Notes: generated by a model not told the origin, from the letters alone. Shown: positions 1 to 9,104, counted from the stretch's first letter. The stretch is DNA of 20,454 bases from Amoebophrya sp. AT5.2 (GCA_005223375.1 RXOD01004560.1:1-20454), one strand, 5' to 3'. Numbers and translations: made by a program.

Positions 1-28
1 ACACACGACGGGGGGCGATGGCGAAAGC

Positions 29-75
29 ATTGGCCCAGCCGCGCGCTCTGCTCAAGTATTGACCCAGCCGCGCGC
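29..75. repeat. Two-copy 18-bp direct repeat
   Basis: An 18-bp string beginning ATTGGCCCAGCC occurs at 29-46 and again, with one substitution (ATTGACCCAGCC), at 58-75. It lies just upstream of the retrotransposon remnant. It may be 5' flank or part of that element; nothing else identifies it. Confidence 0.6.
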
Positions 76-229
76 CCTCGTCAGTGCGTGGGCGAATACC
101 GATCGCATCGGCCGCGAGTGGCTGCAGCATGCATGACGCTGGCGCTGGCCCTGTCGGTCGGAAGTCCGTCGCGCCTATACATAGATGGCCTGGGCCAGCC
201 GGGGGGACTCCGCCCGCGCGGTTTACGAT

Positions 230-1130
230 GGCCGCGCGTGGAGTACTCTGCGACCACTGTGGTGGCCAAGGCCTTCGGGCGCGTCCTTCTGCGGCGACTG
301 AAGGCGGCGGGGGATAGAGGAGACGGCGCCCAGTATGCGCGCGAGGCTCCGCGGAACACCAAGCAGCGGCCGCCGAAGCTCTTCAATCGTGTGGCGGCTG
401 TGGGCTGGGCGCGGCGGGCAGTCCCGTTCCGTGTTAGGGGCGGACATTGCTGGGGCGTTCGATTCGGTCGACCGCTGCACCTTGGTGCAGAGGGTGGGCG
501 CGGTAGCTGCCTCGTGCGAAAGCGATGGCGACGCTCCTGGTCTACTGGTTGCGCCGCTACTTCCGGGCACGTGGCGCCTTGGCAGTGGCATCCCCCAGGA
601 GTACCGTACGCGCCGCGGGGTGCCCCAAAGGGTATTCCAAGCCGCCCAGTGCTTTGGAACGTGATGGCGCGAGGCATACTGGAGGCCGTCGAGGCCGAGA
701 TAGATGCCAGGCGTCCCGCCCTGTTGCTATGCGGATGGCGGGACCATCCGCCACATCGTCCGCAATATTTATTGCGCAAGAAGTGGCGACGGGGTGGCGA
801 CTGGTGATGCAGGCAGCGAGCGGCCCCACACCCTCCCCGGGGCGCGTCGCTCTTCTGATGCTCGGGCCCAGCAAGTGCAACGCGCAAGCGCTATGGGTGC
901 GCCTTGGAATGGGTGCGCCCGGAGTGCCGGCCGGATGATGTTCCCCACCCAGCCCCCGAGAGCGAGAGCTTTCCCGTGGACCCGCTCCCGCGGGGCTTAG
1001 GCGTGGGAGTGCCACGGGCGCCGCTCTTGCGCGTAGTTGGGGCCCCCATCGATGCGCGCGTGACGTTTGTGGAGCGCCTCCGCGTGACCACTGCAAAGCG
1101 CGCGCCGGCGGAGGCTATCGGCTCGCTCTG
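230..1130 (+). mobile_element. Degraded LINE-type reverse transcriptase remnant
   Basis: The segment carries the blocks of a non-LTR retrotransposon reverse transcriptase in the correct order but spread over three frames. KAFGRVLLRRL (268-300) fits the block before the fingers. DIAGAFDSVDR (443-475) fits the catalytic motif with its first Asp. GVPQ (617-628) is followed after a frame change by PVLWNVMARGIL, which fits the GVPQGSPLSP-type motif. YADG (728-739) stands where the YADD box is expected, with the second catalytic Asp replaced by Gly. VVGAPIDARVTFVERL (1033-1080) fits the conserved block after the thumb. At least five frame changes and the altered YADD show it is dead. No endonuclease domain and no 3' tail are recognisable. 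The blocks and their order are seen; the LINE assignment follows from the family; the exact clade is unknown. Confidence 0.8.
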
Positions 1131-1485
1131 AGGAAGCTCGCGGCAAGCGGATGGGGCTAGGGCGTTTGCGCTGGCTTTCCTGGTGTCTTCGTCGGGTCTT
1201 GTTCATGTGCTTGCTGACTCTCTCGGCCTCGGGCCTTCCTCGTGTGCTTGGTGGCTTTACTCGCGTGGCGCTCGTGCGCGTTTGTTTTCGGTCGGTCGGT
1301 CATTGCTTCCCCCGCAGATAGATGAAAGCACAGACACAGACAGCCCCCCCCCAAGCGCATACCCATGGGCAGAAGTGCAAGCAGTACACTCGCGCCAGTC
1401 TTCGAACCTCATCCCTCTAACCACTCCAGCGCACTTCTTAGAATTCGAACAGGCGCCCGAAATCCTCAGCCTCCAAGCTACTCCA
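1131..1485. other. Spacer with no recognised gene
   Basis: This follows the retrotransposon remnant and may include its 3' end. It has a TC-rich stretch and a run of nine C near 1345. Both strands have open frames, but none shows a recognisable motif. Confidence 0.5.
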
Positions 1486-2010
1486 TTGGGCTACCTATAC
1501 GCAACAAGCCACGCCCTCACGTCCTCAGTCTTCAATCTTCTAGCTCTTTCATCGGAATACCTATACACAACCACCCACATGCTCGGCCTTCAATCTTCAA
1601 AGTTCTAGCCCTTTCATCGGACTACGTAAGGCCCGCCTGCGCAATCTTCAAACAATCTTCAGCCTTCTAGCCCTTTCATCGGCTTGCCTATTCCTATACA
1701 CTACAATCCACGTGCTCGATCTCTCTGCAATCTTCAGCCTTCTACCTCTTTCACCAGACTACCTATACACTACCACCCACGTGCTCAGTCTTCAAGTTTC
1801 TAGCTCTCTTATCAGACTGCCTACGCATGACAATCCACGTGCTCAATCTTCAGCCTTCAAGCTTCTACACCTCTCACCAGACTACCTATACGCTACAACT
1901 CACGCGCTCGCTCAGTCTCCAATCCGCAAGCTTCTAACTCTTTCATCAGACTACATACACACTGCCGCCCAGTTCTTTCTTCAATTTTCTTGCCACTTCG
2001 TCAGAATATC
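1486..2010. repeat. Degenerate ~65-bp tandem repeat, about 8 units
   Basis: Units share the order CTACCTATAC, then a CAACCCACGTGCTC-like block, then CAATCTTCAGCCTTCTAG, then CTCTTTCATCAGA. The CTATAC-type anchor recurs at about 1495, 1561, 1625, 1694, 1763, 1821, 1886 and 1954, spacings of 58-69 bp. The + strand is C/T-rich. Parts are open and would encode a repeating Leu/Ser/Tyr peptide, but the spacings are not all multiples of three and no start or splice context stands out, so I treat it as a minisatellite rather than a gene. Confidence 0.8.
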
Positions 2011-2100
2011 GACGAGCTTCGATCTTCGACCTTCGTGCTGGCTTCTAAGTAAAAAGCTACTTCATCGGACCACTTACCTAAATCGCACGAGCTCGCTCAG

Positions 2101-2590
2101 AGTTCAGCTGTTGCATAACTAGAGAAAGACACGAAGTGCGGCGCCCGCGTTGCAAACCTTTCAGCTCTGAACAACGTCAACAAGTAAGGCGGGGGATTCG
2201 GATTAGCCTCATAGCTTAGGGGATTGCTGTTTTAAATTTAATTCCTAGCCGCCTATCATAGGAAAAATCTGCTGGACCGGGGTCGGGTAGATAGTTCCCA
2301 CGGGAATCGCTGGGGCGCTACACGGGAGTCGATGGCCGTCGACACTGTCTGCGATTTTGTTATGCTCTCTGCAAACCCTGGACAGTCAGGCCCTACGAGG
2401 GCAGGCACAGGCAGGCAGGTGGGCTTGGGAGGAGGAAATAAGGGTGAGGGATATTAGAAACAGATCCGGTAGGCCCCTCATCTATCGATCGGCGAAGTCT
2501 GTTAGTCCTTGAGGAGCAGTAGACTCCATCGGCCCACAGGCAGGCCAGTTGTTGCAGAACTAGGGAAAGAACACAAATCCCGAAACTCCT
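2101..2590. repeat. Diverged ~30-bp direct repeat pair
   Basis: CAGCTGTTGCATAACTAGAG (about 2104) and CAGTTGTTGCAGAACTAGGG (about 2548) match at most positions and both continue with an AAAG...ACA stretch. The copies lie about 444 bp apart. No function can be assigned. Confidence 0.5.
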
Positions 2591-3026
2591 GAGGCTAATG
2601 GTCCACCTCTCAACGACAGCGCTGAAGTGCTGCGCATTTGTTCCTTTCACACTAAAACAGGTACCTCGAGGCGTACTCATATTGCAAGGCGGTTGGCCTG
2701 CGGCTTTGTTCCGAAGAGGAGTTGAGCCAGGACGCAACCAGAAACACCGGCTGCCTATGAAAAGTTTTTCCGCTTAGTATGCAACTACTGGAAGAAAACC
2801 AGCAACGAGAGAGAGTGGCGGAGGACTTTGCAATGTGGTGTCATGTTCTTTGCTTGCGGAGGGAGGGCGGAGGAGTGGAATAGGCAAGCGCCATGGGGAA
2901 ACTCCCTCGGCACCCCCCAAACGAATCCACTTGCCTCAAGCTAGCCTCGCCTACAGTCTGCATTCAGAGAGGGGGACCCCGGGAGGCCCCCGCGAGCGCC
3001 TGTGAGTGCAGTAGGCCGCCTCACTA
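2141..3026. other. Non-coding-looking stretch
   Basis: Apart from the small repeat pair there is a CAGG-rich patch near 2400-2425. A 114-codon open frame lies on the minus strand (2393-2737) and a short + strand frame starts at 2893. Neither has a recognisable motif, signal peptide or splice support, so I assign no gene. Confidence 0.4.
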
Positions 3027-3670
3027 TGTACGGGGCCGCTGCCAAACACGACGGGCGCTGCCGCATGCCGGAGCCAGCAGCTCTAGCCACGTGTCGCTGC
3101 TTATCGTCGTCCCAGCACAGTCATAGCACCTCCATGCTGGCACGTGAGACGTGTCGCGCGCGGGCCCACGGTGTCGCGAGCTCTTTGAGCTCCGTCGAGT
3201 CTCCGCCTCGCTTGTCGGGGCGGGCCTGTGTGCCCGGGCAGGCTTACGCCGTCTGTGTGTGCTTTCTTGCGCCGCCCGTCTACTGGGCTTGGCTAGTTTT
3301 GCTTCCCTCGCCCCCCCTCGTTCTTTGTGGTGGAGCTTCGGCGCCGAGTTGGCTAAGGGGACGCTTGCGGGCGCCTGAGCTCTCTTTGTTGCGGCGGTTG
3401 GGGTTTTCGTTGCGTGGTGTCCAGCTCTGGCGGCCCTTTCAATGAGCAAAAGAGCCTCTGGCCCTCGCTTCGTGAGCAACTTTCTCCAATGTAGGGGGCC
3501 GCTGTCCGTCGGTTGTGTGGGTGGGGCTTTGTTCGGTTGGTCTGGATTTCGGTCTAGTCTCCGTCGATTCCCCACCGCCTCCGTATTCCTATCATATATC
3601 GTACGGGGCCGCGATGGCGGCTGCCAAAGCTATGACGTTCCAGGTATGGGGCCGCTGCGGCGGCAGCCAG
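3027..3670. repeat. Dispersed ~0.6-kb repeat, copy 1
   Basis: This segment aligns end to end, with gaps, to 12438-12985. Shared anchors in order: a GGGGCCGCTG block followed by GAGCC-AGCAG-CTCTAGC (copy 1 near 3078, copy 2 near 12472), a CGGGCGCCTGA block (3369 / 12616), GGCGG-C-CTTTCAATG (3430 / 12683), a GTAG-GGGCC block (3491 / 12745), and a GGCGGCTGCCA block (3616 / 12897). The 20-mer GGGGCCGCTGCGGCGGCAGC is identical at 3648-3667 and 12444-12463, although it sits at different ends of the two copies. Two interrupted copies of this length suggest an old non-autonomous element. Confidence 0.65.
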
Positions 3671-4323
3671 GACCAGGCTTTTCTACGTATGGGGACACGC
3701 GCGAGGTGTTGGAAACGCCTTCCAGTTTGCGAATTGAGTGGAAATGTTCTTCATATTGCTGGTTCAACGCGTTCGGCATTTGGAGCAGCTCGCCGTGTCA
3801 AATTAGGGACTGTGGGGAGTCCGTGAGGAAAGCAGGCCAATGAATGGGCGGAACTTATCCGATTTCATTTTGTTGAGCTACTCATCGTTAGCACACTAGA
3901 GGTATCCATAGACGCATAGAGATAGACCTATAAATTTTCAGTAGAGTGCTAGTGCAGCTCTAGGTTTCAGGAGGGCACGCAGTGTTGCTCCGCGAGTATA
4001 GCGAGTCTGCTTTGCTTTTCTGAGTCGTGGCTCGCTGTGCGGTTGCGCGTCGACCTCGAAGCCTGTTCTCTTTGTGGAAAGGTGGCCAGACGTCTTTCGC
4101 GGTTCGTCTGTCATTCCTTTTCGAAGCCATCCGCTTCTGCACCCTTGGCGTCCTAGGTTACTCGCTTGCTACCTACTTCAACGCACAGACAGTAAAAATG
4201 TTCATCGGCTTCGATAGATAAATATAGCATCTGTCGTCCGCTTTCTTCGTCGGCCTCTTCGATCTCTCTTGATAACGCCCCCAATCCTGGGGGACTATGC
4301 CGCGAGCCTTTTCTACCCGATGA
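3671..4323. other. Region upstream of the first recognised exon
   Basis: No exon can be supported. One + strand frame at about 3709-3840 gives a Cys- and Trp-containing peptide (including WKCSSYCWFNAFGIW), and another at 4100-4220 is hydrophobic, but neither has clear splice sites. A perfect hairpin CCCCCA-ATCC-TGGGGG lies at 4278-4293. The start of the gene that continues to the right is presumably in or before this region; no convincing ATG with a signal peptide was found. Confidence 0.35.
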
Positions 4324-4431
4324 GTAGCCGCGCGATCGTCCGCGTCGGTTAAGAAGAACACGATCGCCGACTTGCTGGCCCAGCAAATCGATGAGCTCGA
4401 TAGAAGAAACCCGCAGGGAAGACCTGGGAAA
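4324..4431 (+). CDS. Putative exon 1 of the cysteine-rich gene (partial)
   Basis: A 36-codon open stretch follows an in-frame TGA at 4321-4323. It contains KKNTIADLLAQQIDELDRR, a charged sequence with helical or coiled-coil character. It ends at GGGAAA|GTAAGC, a strong donor at 4432, in phase 0. The acceptor is probably one of the AGs at 4323-4326, after the pyrimidine-rich CCTTTTCTACCC. No ATG is available, so upstream coding sequence is required. The peptide belongs to no family I recognise. It is joined to the next exon because donor quality, phase and strand agree. A chance open frame is the main alternative. Confidence 0.4.
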
Positions 4432-4757
4432 GTAAGCCGGAGGATGGCAAGGCGCGAGATGTGCCCAGTATCAATAGACGACATGGAAAGGCGGATGCAA
4501 ACGACAGACATGCCGTGGCCAGGTCTTTGGAGGGCGTGTCTAATCTGAAGATGTCGCTTCTATTTGGGTGCAGCACTAGAGTAGCGTGCTGGTGTGTAGT
4601 CAAATACCCACCGCCCCGCTGTCTTCTGGATGGTGAGTTTTGTGCTGCGATCGGATAATTGAATATGGGAGCGTACTATAGTCCGGCTGTGTTGTTCATC
4701 TCATTGTCATTCTTGCTGCCTAGACGGACGGAAACAGCTTGACGGCCGAGACGACAG
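4432..4757 (+). other. Putative intron 1
   Basis: GTAAGC donor and GACGACAG acceptor. The acceptor lacks a pyrimidine tract, so its position is uncertain; other AGs lie between 4757 and 4773. Confidence 0.35.
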
Positions 4758-5026
4758 CTCGCCAGCCTTCTAGATACTCACACTCCTGCTGCGTCTTCCA
4801 CGGGAAGAAGGGGATCGAGTTCGTCGTCTACTCTTTACGTCGGGAACACCGACCGCGAGAACAGCAAGGAGGGCCAGATTTGCGTGAACAGAGAAAGCAA
4901 CCGAGTCGGGCATATCGCAAGCCTAGTGCACAATCCGGATACTTGGGGCGAGCTGCACGAGCAGGCACAGCAACTTGGTGGTGGCAATCTTCATTACAGC
5001 CCAAAAAGTTCACTAGCTACTTATAT
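4758..5026 (+). CDS. Putative exon 2, polar extracellular-type segment
   Basis: The frame runs open from 4743 to the donor. It has a low-complexity Ser/Thr/Ala stretch (TGRRGSSSSSTLYVGN) and then a well-mixed soluble sequence that includes KEGQICVNRESNRVGHIASL and NPDTWGELHEQAQQLGGGN. It ends at TTATAT|GTGAGT, a strong donor at 5027, with two bases of a split codon left over. The sequence has one Cys and looks like a folded domain or linker, but I know no matching family. The spread of residues, the absence of stops over 88 codons and the donor argue that it is coding even though it has no ATG. The start at 4758 is a phase-compatible choice. Confidence 0.55.
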
Positions 5027-5505
5027 GTGAGTGTAGAGTCAATATTTTTCTATCTATCAGCCTCCATATGCGGTAGAGTATGTGCAGTAGAAAGATATCT
5101 AGTTAGGGGTGCATGCGTCCGGACGCGTTTGCATGAGCCTGTTGCAATTCGCTGGGAGTCCGGTCTACGGTGCCGCGATTGCCTTTGCTACCAGGACCAC
5201 GAGATGTGCTTCAGAGCACTTTACCGTCTCGGTGCCAGACGAGGAGGGGGCGTCCGCGCGTCGTATGCCGATGCGGAGGCGGCACCAAAACCAAAAAAAA
5301 AGGAAACCGGTCCACTAAGAATCCCGATGCCGGACCCAAGCACGCGCCGGCCTCCCGGCCATCGAGCCATCGATGCATCCTTGACAAGTACAAACCTGGG
5401 GCGCGGCTCGTGTCATTCGTAAATGCGAAAAAAAGCCTCTCAACAGAAATTAATAGTGAGAAACGTTTTCGGGCTGTAACTAGGGTTTCGCTGTTGCGTC
5501 GACAG
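5027..5505 (+). other. Putative intron 2
   Basis: GTGAGTGTAG donor; acceptor TCGCTGTTGCGTCGACAG with a fair pyrimidine tract. The phase agrees (2 + 1). It contains an A-rich patch near 5290 but no other structure. Confidence 0.5.
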
Positions 5506-5800
5506 CGAGGAGCACATGCACGCGAGTCTTCATGCGTGGTGGTACAAGCAACCGACACCCGGGATTAATTCTCCGAATGTCTATGCCGGAGGATTAGGAG
5601 GGTTAGCCGGCGGGCGGAAGGGCCCCTGCCAGGTAACTACTTTCCAGGGGGCGCGGGATTATTGCGAAAAAGGCAACGACGGGAAGCCGTGGACGTTCGG
5701 CGTTAAAGAAAACGCCGTCGAACCCAACAACGACGGGCTCATAATTCCACCAATTCCGGGCAACTCTGTTAGGGCCCGGATTTGCATGGACCAGGAGGAG
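5506..5800 (+). CDS. Putative exon 3, N-half of Cys-rich module 1
   Basis: The one base carried over at the acceptor completes the codon split after exon 2. After a Gly-rich stretch (YAGGLGGLAGGRKGPCQ), TTFQGARDYC fits the module's [T/N]-[Y/F]-x6-C signature. A hydrophilic insertion follows (KGNDGKPWTFGVKENAVEPN), then ARICMDQEE, which resembles a weak R-[L/I]-C box. Two in-phase donors of the same type, GTTAGG, occur at 5768 and 5801. The choice decides whether the ARIC box is included. A third candidate, CCAG|GTAACT at 5633, is stronger by consensus but would cut off the TFQGARDYC motif. The frame ends in double TAA at 5828-5833 if unspliced. Confidence 0.5.
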
Positions 5801-6491
5801 GTTAGGACTGGAAATGAATCTGTGTACTAATAATTTCCTTGGTCTTGGGAACTGCGTAAAAAAATAATTGCCAGGTGAAAGAATCAGCCGCGCGGTGCTG
5901 AATCTAGTGTCTGATACGGTGCGACTGCGAAGCCCGAAGCTCTTTGTTGTACTTGGCCCCGTGCGGTACTTACTTTGCTTCCGCTGCAGTAGTCAAAGCT
6001 GGAAGTCGTCTCAGTCTACCCGCCTGCAACCTGCTGGCGGCTCCCTCCTGCAAGCCCTCTAGGAGTGTGGGGCAGGCGCACGCGTAGGCAGGAGCGGACT
6101 GCTCCGAAGCGGGGGCTTTTCTCTTTCATTTCCTTACGACACCTTCTCGAAAGTTGTTTTTCGCCGAGATGCCCTTCCTTGGAATTGGATGCCCTTTGGC
6201 TACACAGCACCCGCCTCAGATCGACGGGGTTGGTGGGGTTCAAGGGACGGATGTCGAAGACCCTGGACAGCGCAGCCTGCTTGTTCCACAAGTAGAAAGT
6301 TCCAACGACCATACACCTCCCATAAGAGCAGTGAGGTCGGGCTCTTCCAAGCGTTCTAGAGTAAGAGTTTCTGTCTTGCGGCGGCCTGCTAGCCAGACTT
6401 CCTCCAGAGCATTTGCTGGCCGAGTTCTCCCCAGCCAAAATTTTTCATGGCGCGTTCCATTCCAGCCGCTAGAAATTTTGTACTCACGCAG
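5801..6491 (+). other. Putative intron 3 with unexplained open frames
   Basis: A good acceptor-like site, TTTGCTTCCGCTGCAG, ends at 5990. The next codons include AGSRLSLPACNLLAAPSC, a faint echo of the R-L-C half-module, possibly a skipped or decayed exon. From 6060 to 6440 both strands are open for more than 120 codons without recognisable motifs. Confidence 0.35.
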
Positions 6492-6793
6492 TTCCCCTGG
6501 CGAGTGCACAGATCGATTTGCGTCTCTAAGGAGGCGGTCGAGGATCAAAGGGGGACGGGTTGCTGGGTCGATGCGCGCATTCACTGGTCCGCCGGGGACT
6601 GCCCCCGGCTCACACCCAAGATAGAACACAGGGAACTACAATATACGACCACAAGTTCCCCCGAAGAGGTCGATATCCCCACCTGGGTCATCGTGCGGGG
6701 CACCAACGAAAAATCGGCGCGGAACAAGTGGGCGGAAGGCGGAGCCCCTGGGCTATACGGACAATGCGCGCTGACCACCTGGAGCAGAACAAA
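6492..6793 (+). CDS. Putative exon 4, C-half of Cys-rich module 1
   Basis: It starts after TTTTGTACTCACGCAG in phase 0, matching exon 3. SICVSKEAVEDQRGTGC followed by HWSAGDC is the R-[L/I]-C-x3-E ... G-x-G-C ... W-S-x3-C pattern of the module. The downstream part (PEEVDIPTWVIVRGTNEKSA and GLYGQCALTTWSRTK) continues open to a stop at 6879. Donors with the right leftover for the next exon are GAACAA|GTGGGC at 6728 and AACAAA|GTCCAT at 6794; neither is strong, so the 3' boundary is uncertain. The unspliced frame ends in a hydrophobic Leu/Phe run. Confidence 0.55.
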
Positions 6794-7065
6794 GTCCATG
6801 GACGTTAACAAGAGAGCAACCGAACTCCGCTTGCATTCTCTTTTGCTTCATTTTGTACTTATTTTGCTTCTCTTTGTGTGAAACACAGTATTGGGTCTCA
6901 TGTCGTGGTCGGTACTCCTCAGCTACAAAGCCTGGTAGCAACTAGCAAGATGAAGCAGCAGCCAGCAGGAGAGGGAGACAGCAAAAGCCCGGAAACAGTT
7001 CTGGGTCGCCGTGCGTTTGCCGGTGCTGTCCTGTATTAATTTTGTCTCATATTTTTACACTCCAG

Positions 7066-7256
7066 AAGCAAGCAGAAATGTGAACCTCGCCGAGAAAGGG
7101 TTCTGCACCTCTCTAAGGACGTGAAAAAGCAGATCGGGTACCCTAATTCCGATGGAGTTGTGGAGACGGGGGCGATCACGGACGGCTTCAACAACCCCAT
7201 TGTGGCGCTGTGTTGCAGTAAGACAAACTGGGGCTACGCGTCATCCAGCCACACAG
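7066..7256 (+). CDS. Putative exon 5, CC half of Cys-rich module 2
   Basis: The acceptor is ATTTTTACACTCCAG, one of the best in the window. The exon reads a basic stretch, then GAITDGFNNPIVALCC with the paired Cys at 7211-7216, followed by SKTNWGYASSS. The V-A-x-CC box is the most conserved feature of the N-half and is shared with VAVCC at 10946 and AICC at 9117. The donor is CACAG|GTAGAT at 7257. Without splicing the frame runs on to an in-frame TAA at 7298-7300. The first split codon needs two bases from exon 4. Confidence 0.65.
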
Positions 7257-7319
7257 GTAGATCCTGCGGCGAGCTGGGGACGCCGAGAACCTACCATTAA
7301 GGCGAAAAAACTAGGGCAG

Positions 7320-7361
7320 CAACCATCGGCATGGACAGAGAGTCGACTTATTCGGCACCTG
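7320..7361 (+). CDS. Possible micro-exon completing the Y-x6-C motif of module 2
   Basis: A 42-base exon between a possible 63-bp intron (GTAGAT...GGGCAG, 7257-7319) and the donor CACCTG|GTATGT at 7362. It reads ATIGMDRESTYSAP. Joined to the next exon it gives TYSAPEQFC, matching the spacing of TYQQAFEQC and NYDTAYRRC in modules 4 and 5. Phases agree on both sides (1+2, 1+2). The alternatives are a read-through exon 7066-7361 containing TAA (a pseudogene), or direct splicing from 7256 to 7771, which is also in phase but loses the motif. Confidence 0.4.
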
Positions 7362-7770
7362 GTATGTGATGCATGTTTTTTTCAGTAGATTGGTAGTATC
7401 TATTTTGTCTTTGTGGTGGCGGCGTACGCGTAGAGCTAGTAAGTCGGTTTTGCGAGCAGGAGGTGTAGGACGACGCAGAAGTAGAAGGTTTTTCGCAAGG
7501 GGGCTACGAAGGATGACGCTGTCTAGGCTAAAAAAGGTTTTGACAAGGCAAGAAAGTCCGTACGCCCCTAGCCCTACGGTTTACTGATGCGTCTTGGGTT
7601 CATTGGTTACGATCCTACAGGTATACAGAAGTTTGCCGCATTGTGGACTTCTTTTTGCTTGTCCTACCAAGTAACTAACTGAAGGTGCTGGAGAAGTCTG
7701 ACGATGGGCTAGACGTATGTACTGAACATGTCTTGAGTGCTTTGTTTCGGTCTGTAATTTGGTCAGGCAG
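7362..7770 (+). other. Putative intron between the halves of module 2
   Basis: GTATGT donor at 7362 and GTCAGGCAG acceptor. No conserved element seen inside. Confidence 0.45.
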
Positions 7771-7921
7771 AGCAGTTCTGCAACTCGCTGGACACGGACT
7801 CGCGGTTGTGTACGGCGCAGGAGGTCGCTAACCAAGTTCTGGCTGACGTGGCGGGGATTGAAGGAGAGTGTTCCGATCTCCACAAAAAGAGCGCCGTGTG
7901 GACGGCCACCGGCTGCGACTG
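7771..7921 (+). CDS. Exon with the RLCT half of Cys-rich module 2
   Basis: It reads EQFCNSLDTDSRLCTAQEV (RLCTAQEV at 7803-7826), then GIEGEC, then SAVWTATGC (Cys codon at 7914-7916). This is the clearest C-half in the window: C-x7-R-L-C-T-x2-E-V, an acidic G-x-C and V-W-T-x3-C. The acceptor is GGTCAGGCAG. The exon can end at GACTG|GTACTC (7922), whose two leftover bases join the next exon as a Trp codon, or run past an in-frame TAA to AGAAA|GTAAGT (7936), a stronger donor but out of phase with the next exon. The Cys pattern implies a disulphide-bonded secreted or surface domain; its function is unknown. Confidence 0.75.
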
Positions 7922-8604
7922 GTACTCATAAGAAAGTAAGTGCCTCCCATGGTGCTTCTAGCTGTAGCCACGCCCACTTTTTTAATGAATGAGAGTGCGT
8001 GTGCCTATGCATGTTCGTTCCGGAGGTAGTGCGTTTCAGGCTCCTTGTGCTCCTTATCCGTTCGCTTTTCGGTCACTTGTGACGCCCTCACTGCCACCAA
8101 CGCCTGCACGCCGTACGGGGTGGCGTCGCTACGGCGACGCCATTTGTAGCCACCTGCTATTCTGCCAAAGTCAATTTGTTTCTTCCATCGGTGGCCGCGC
8201 TCTGGAGCCCCGTCGACGTTTTTCTATCGTTGGCCACGTTTTATAATGTAAGTATAAACTCACTTTTGGCAGGGGGACGGGGAAGGGCGGGAAATCTAGG
8301 GCGTCAGCGCCGCAGGATTAACGTCGTCACTTTTGGCAGGAGCCTGCGTGATGTTTAGGAAGCCGCTGTGTAAGTATGTGGTCGGTCTTCGTTGTTCAGT
8401 CGTTGTTGCTAATAGCTTATGAGGTCGGTTTGGGTTTCTGTCTCTCTTCCTCTCCCACTCCCTGACCGATAGCTCTGAGCATGGGTCTGTTTTCTGATCG
8501 TGTGGTAGAAAATCGGCAGACGATGACGCTCTGATCGTTCGAAATCGATCGCAGTATGTAGAAGGATGAATGGAAGAAAGTGTTGATAGAAAAATAATAC
8601 TAAG
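7922..8604 (+). other. Putative intron with interspersed repeat
   Basis: It carries copy R1 of the ~70-bp interspersed repeat (8041-8112), a 14-bp direct repeat TCACTTTTGGCAGG at 8260-8273 and 8327-8340, and two GTAAGTAT strings (8249, 8371). The acceptor is AATAATACTAAG. Confidence 0.45.
8041..8112. repeat. Interspersed ~70-bp repeat, copy R1
   Basis: It aligns without gaps to 11361-11432 and 12791-12862. All three share GTGCTCCT near the start, CGGTCACTTGTG at the same offset (8070, 11390, 12820) and a C-rich tail. All copies are on the same strand and inside predicted introns. Confidence 0.7.
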
Positions 8605-8704
8605 GTACCCGAAACCGGCCACGGTGAATGCCGGAGTGGTCCAGGTGTACTGGGACGGGACGCACACGAAACCCGGCGCCCGCTGTCGCTCGATCAGCTA
8701 CGCG
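8605..8704 (+). CDS. Putative exon, linker before module 3
   Basis: It starts after TACTAAG with one base completing a Trp codon from the previous exon, and ends in phase 0 at TACGCG|GTAGCG. It reads KPATVNAGVVQVYWDGTHTK followed by ARCRSISY, a compact beta-rich-looking sequence leading to the CC box of the next exon. A TAG follows at 8717 if unspliced. The phase match on both sides and the position just ahead of a CC box are the main support; there is no family match. Confidence 0.5.
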
Positions 8705-9104
8705 GTAGCGAACCATTAGGGGTGCTGATCAAAAAATCATGTGAGCTATCATGTTCCAACAAGGTTTGGTAAGTGGGAAATCCAGCGCGACGCCTTGTGA
8801 TTGTCACCAGTAAGTGGGAGCTTTCTTTGGTCTTGTCGTACAACATGGCTGTTTGTAGTGTAGGTCATGAGCTGTCTCGTCGCGATGGGCATGGGGGGCT
8901 GGGGAGGGTCGACTCTCTGGGCTCGGTCTTCATGCCGATACGTACTCGATGGACAGAATCCGATCGATGCAGGATTCTGGACTAGACTCGATACATAGAT
9001 TCCTTCGAGAGTGATTGTAAAATTGGCCCTATAAAAACGTCAAACCGGCCCCGGACGGGTCCTCTCGCTCTTCACGATTTTTTGCGCCCCGTCTCTAATA
9101 CAAG
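8705..9104 (+). other. Putative intron
   Basis: GTAGCG donor; acceptor GTCTCTAATACAAG with a branch-point-like CTAAT. Two GTAAGTGGGA strings (8770, 8810) lie inside. No coding motif seen. Confidence 0.4.

Noticed and set aside
88..807. 240-codon + strand open frame as an intact gene
   Set aside because: Only parts of it carry RT motifs; other RT blocks are in different frames, so the open frame is a by-product of high GC in a decayed element.
1486..2010. CRISPR-like array
   Set aside because: The ~65-bp units are diverged along their whole length. There is no alternation of identical repeats with unique spacers, and no cas genes.
2393..2737. 114-codon minus-strand frame
   Set aside because: No recognisable motif, signal peptide or homologous repeat; length expected by chance at this GC content.
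7298..8719. Reassigned TAA/TAG codons as sense
   Set aside because: In-frame stops after the modules at 7923, 8717, 9868 and 13869 all fall just inside plausible introns, and the frame at 7298 has a micro-intron solution. CAA and CAG are used normally. The remaining stops are in decayed copies.
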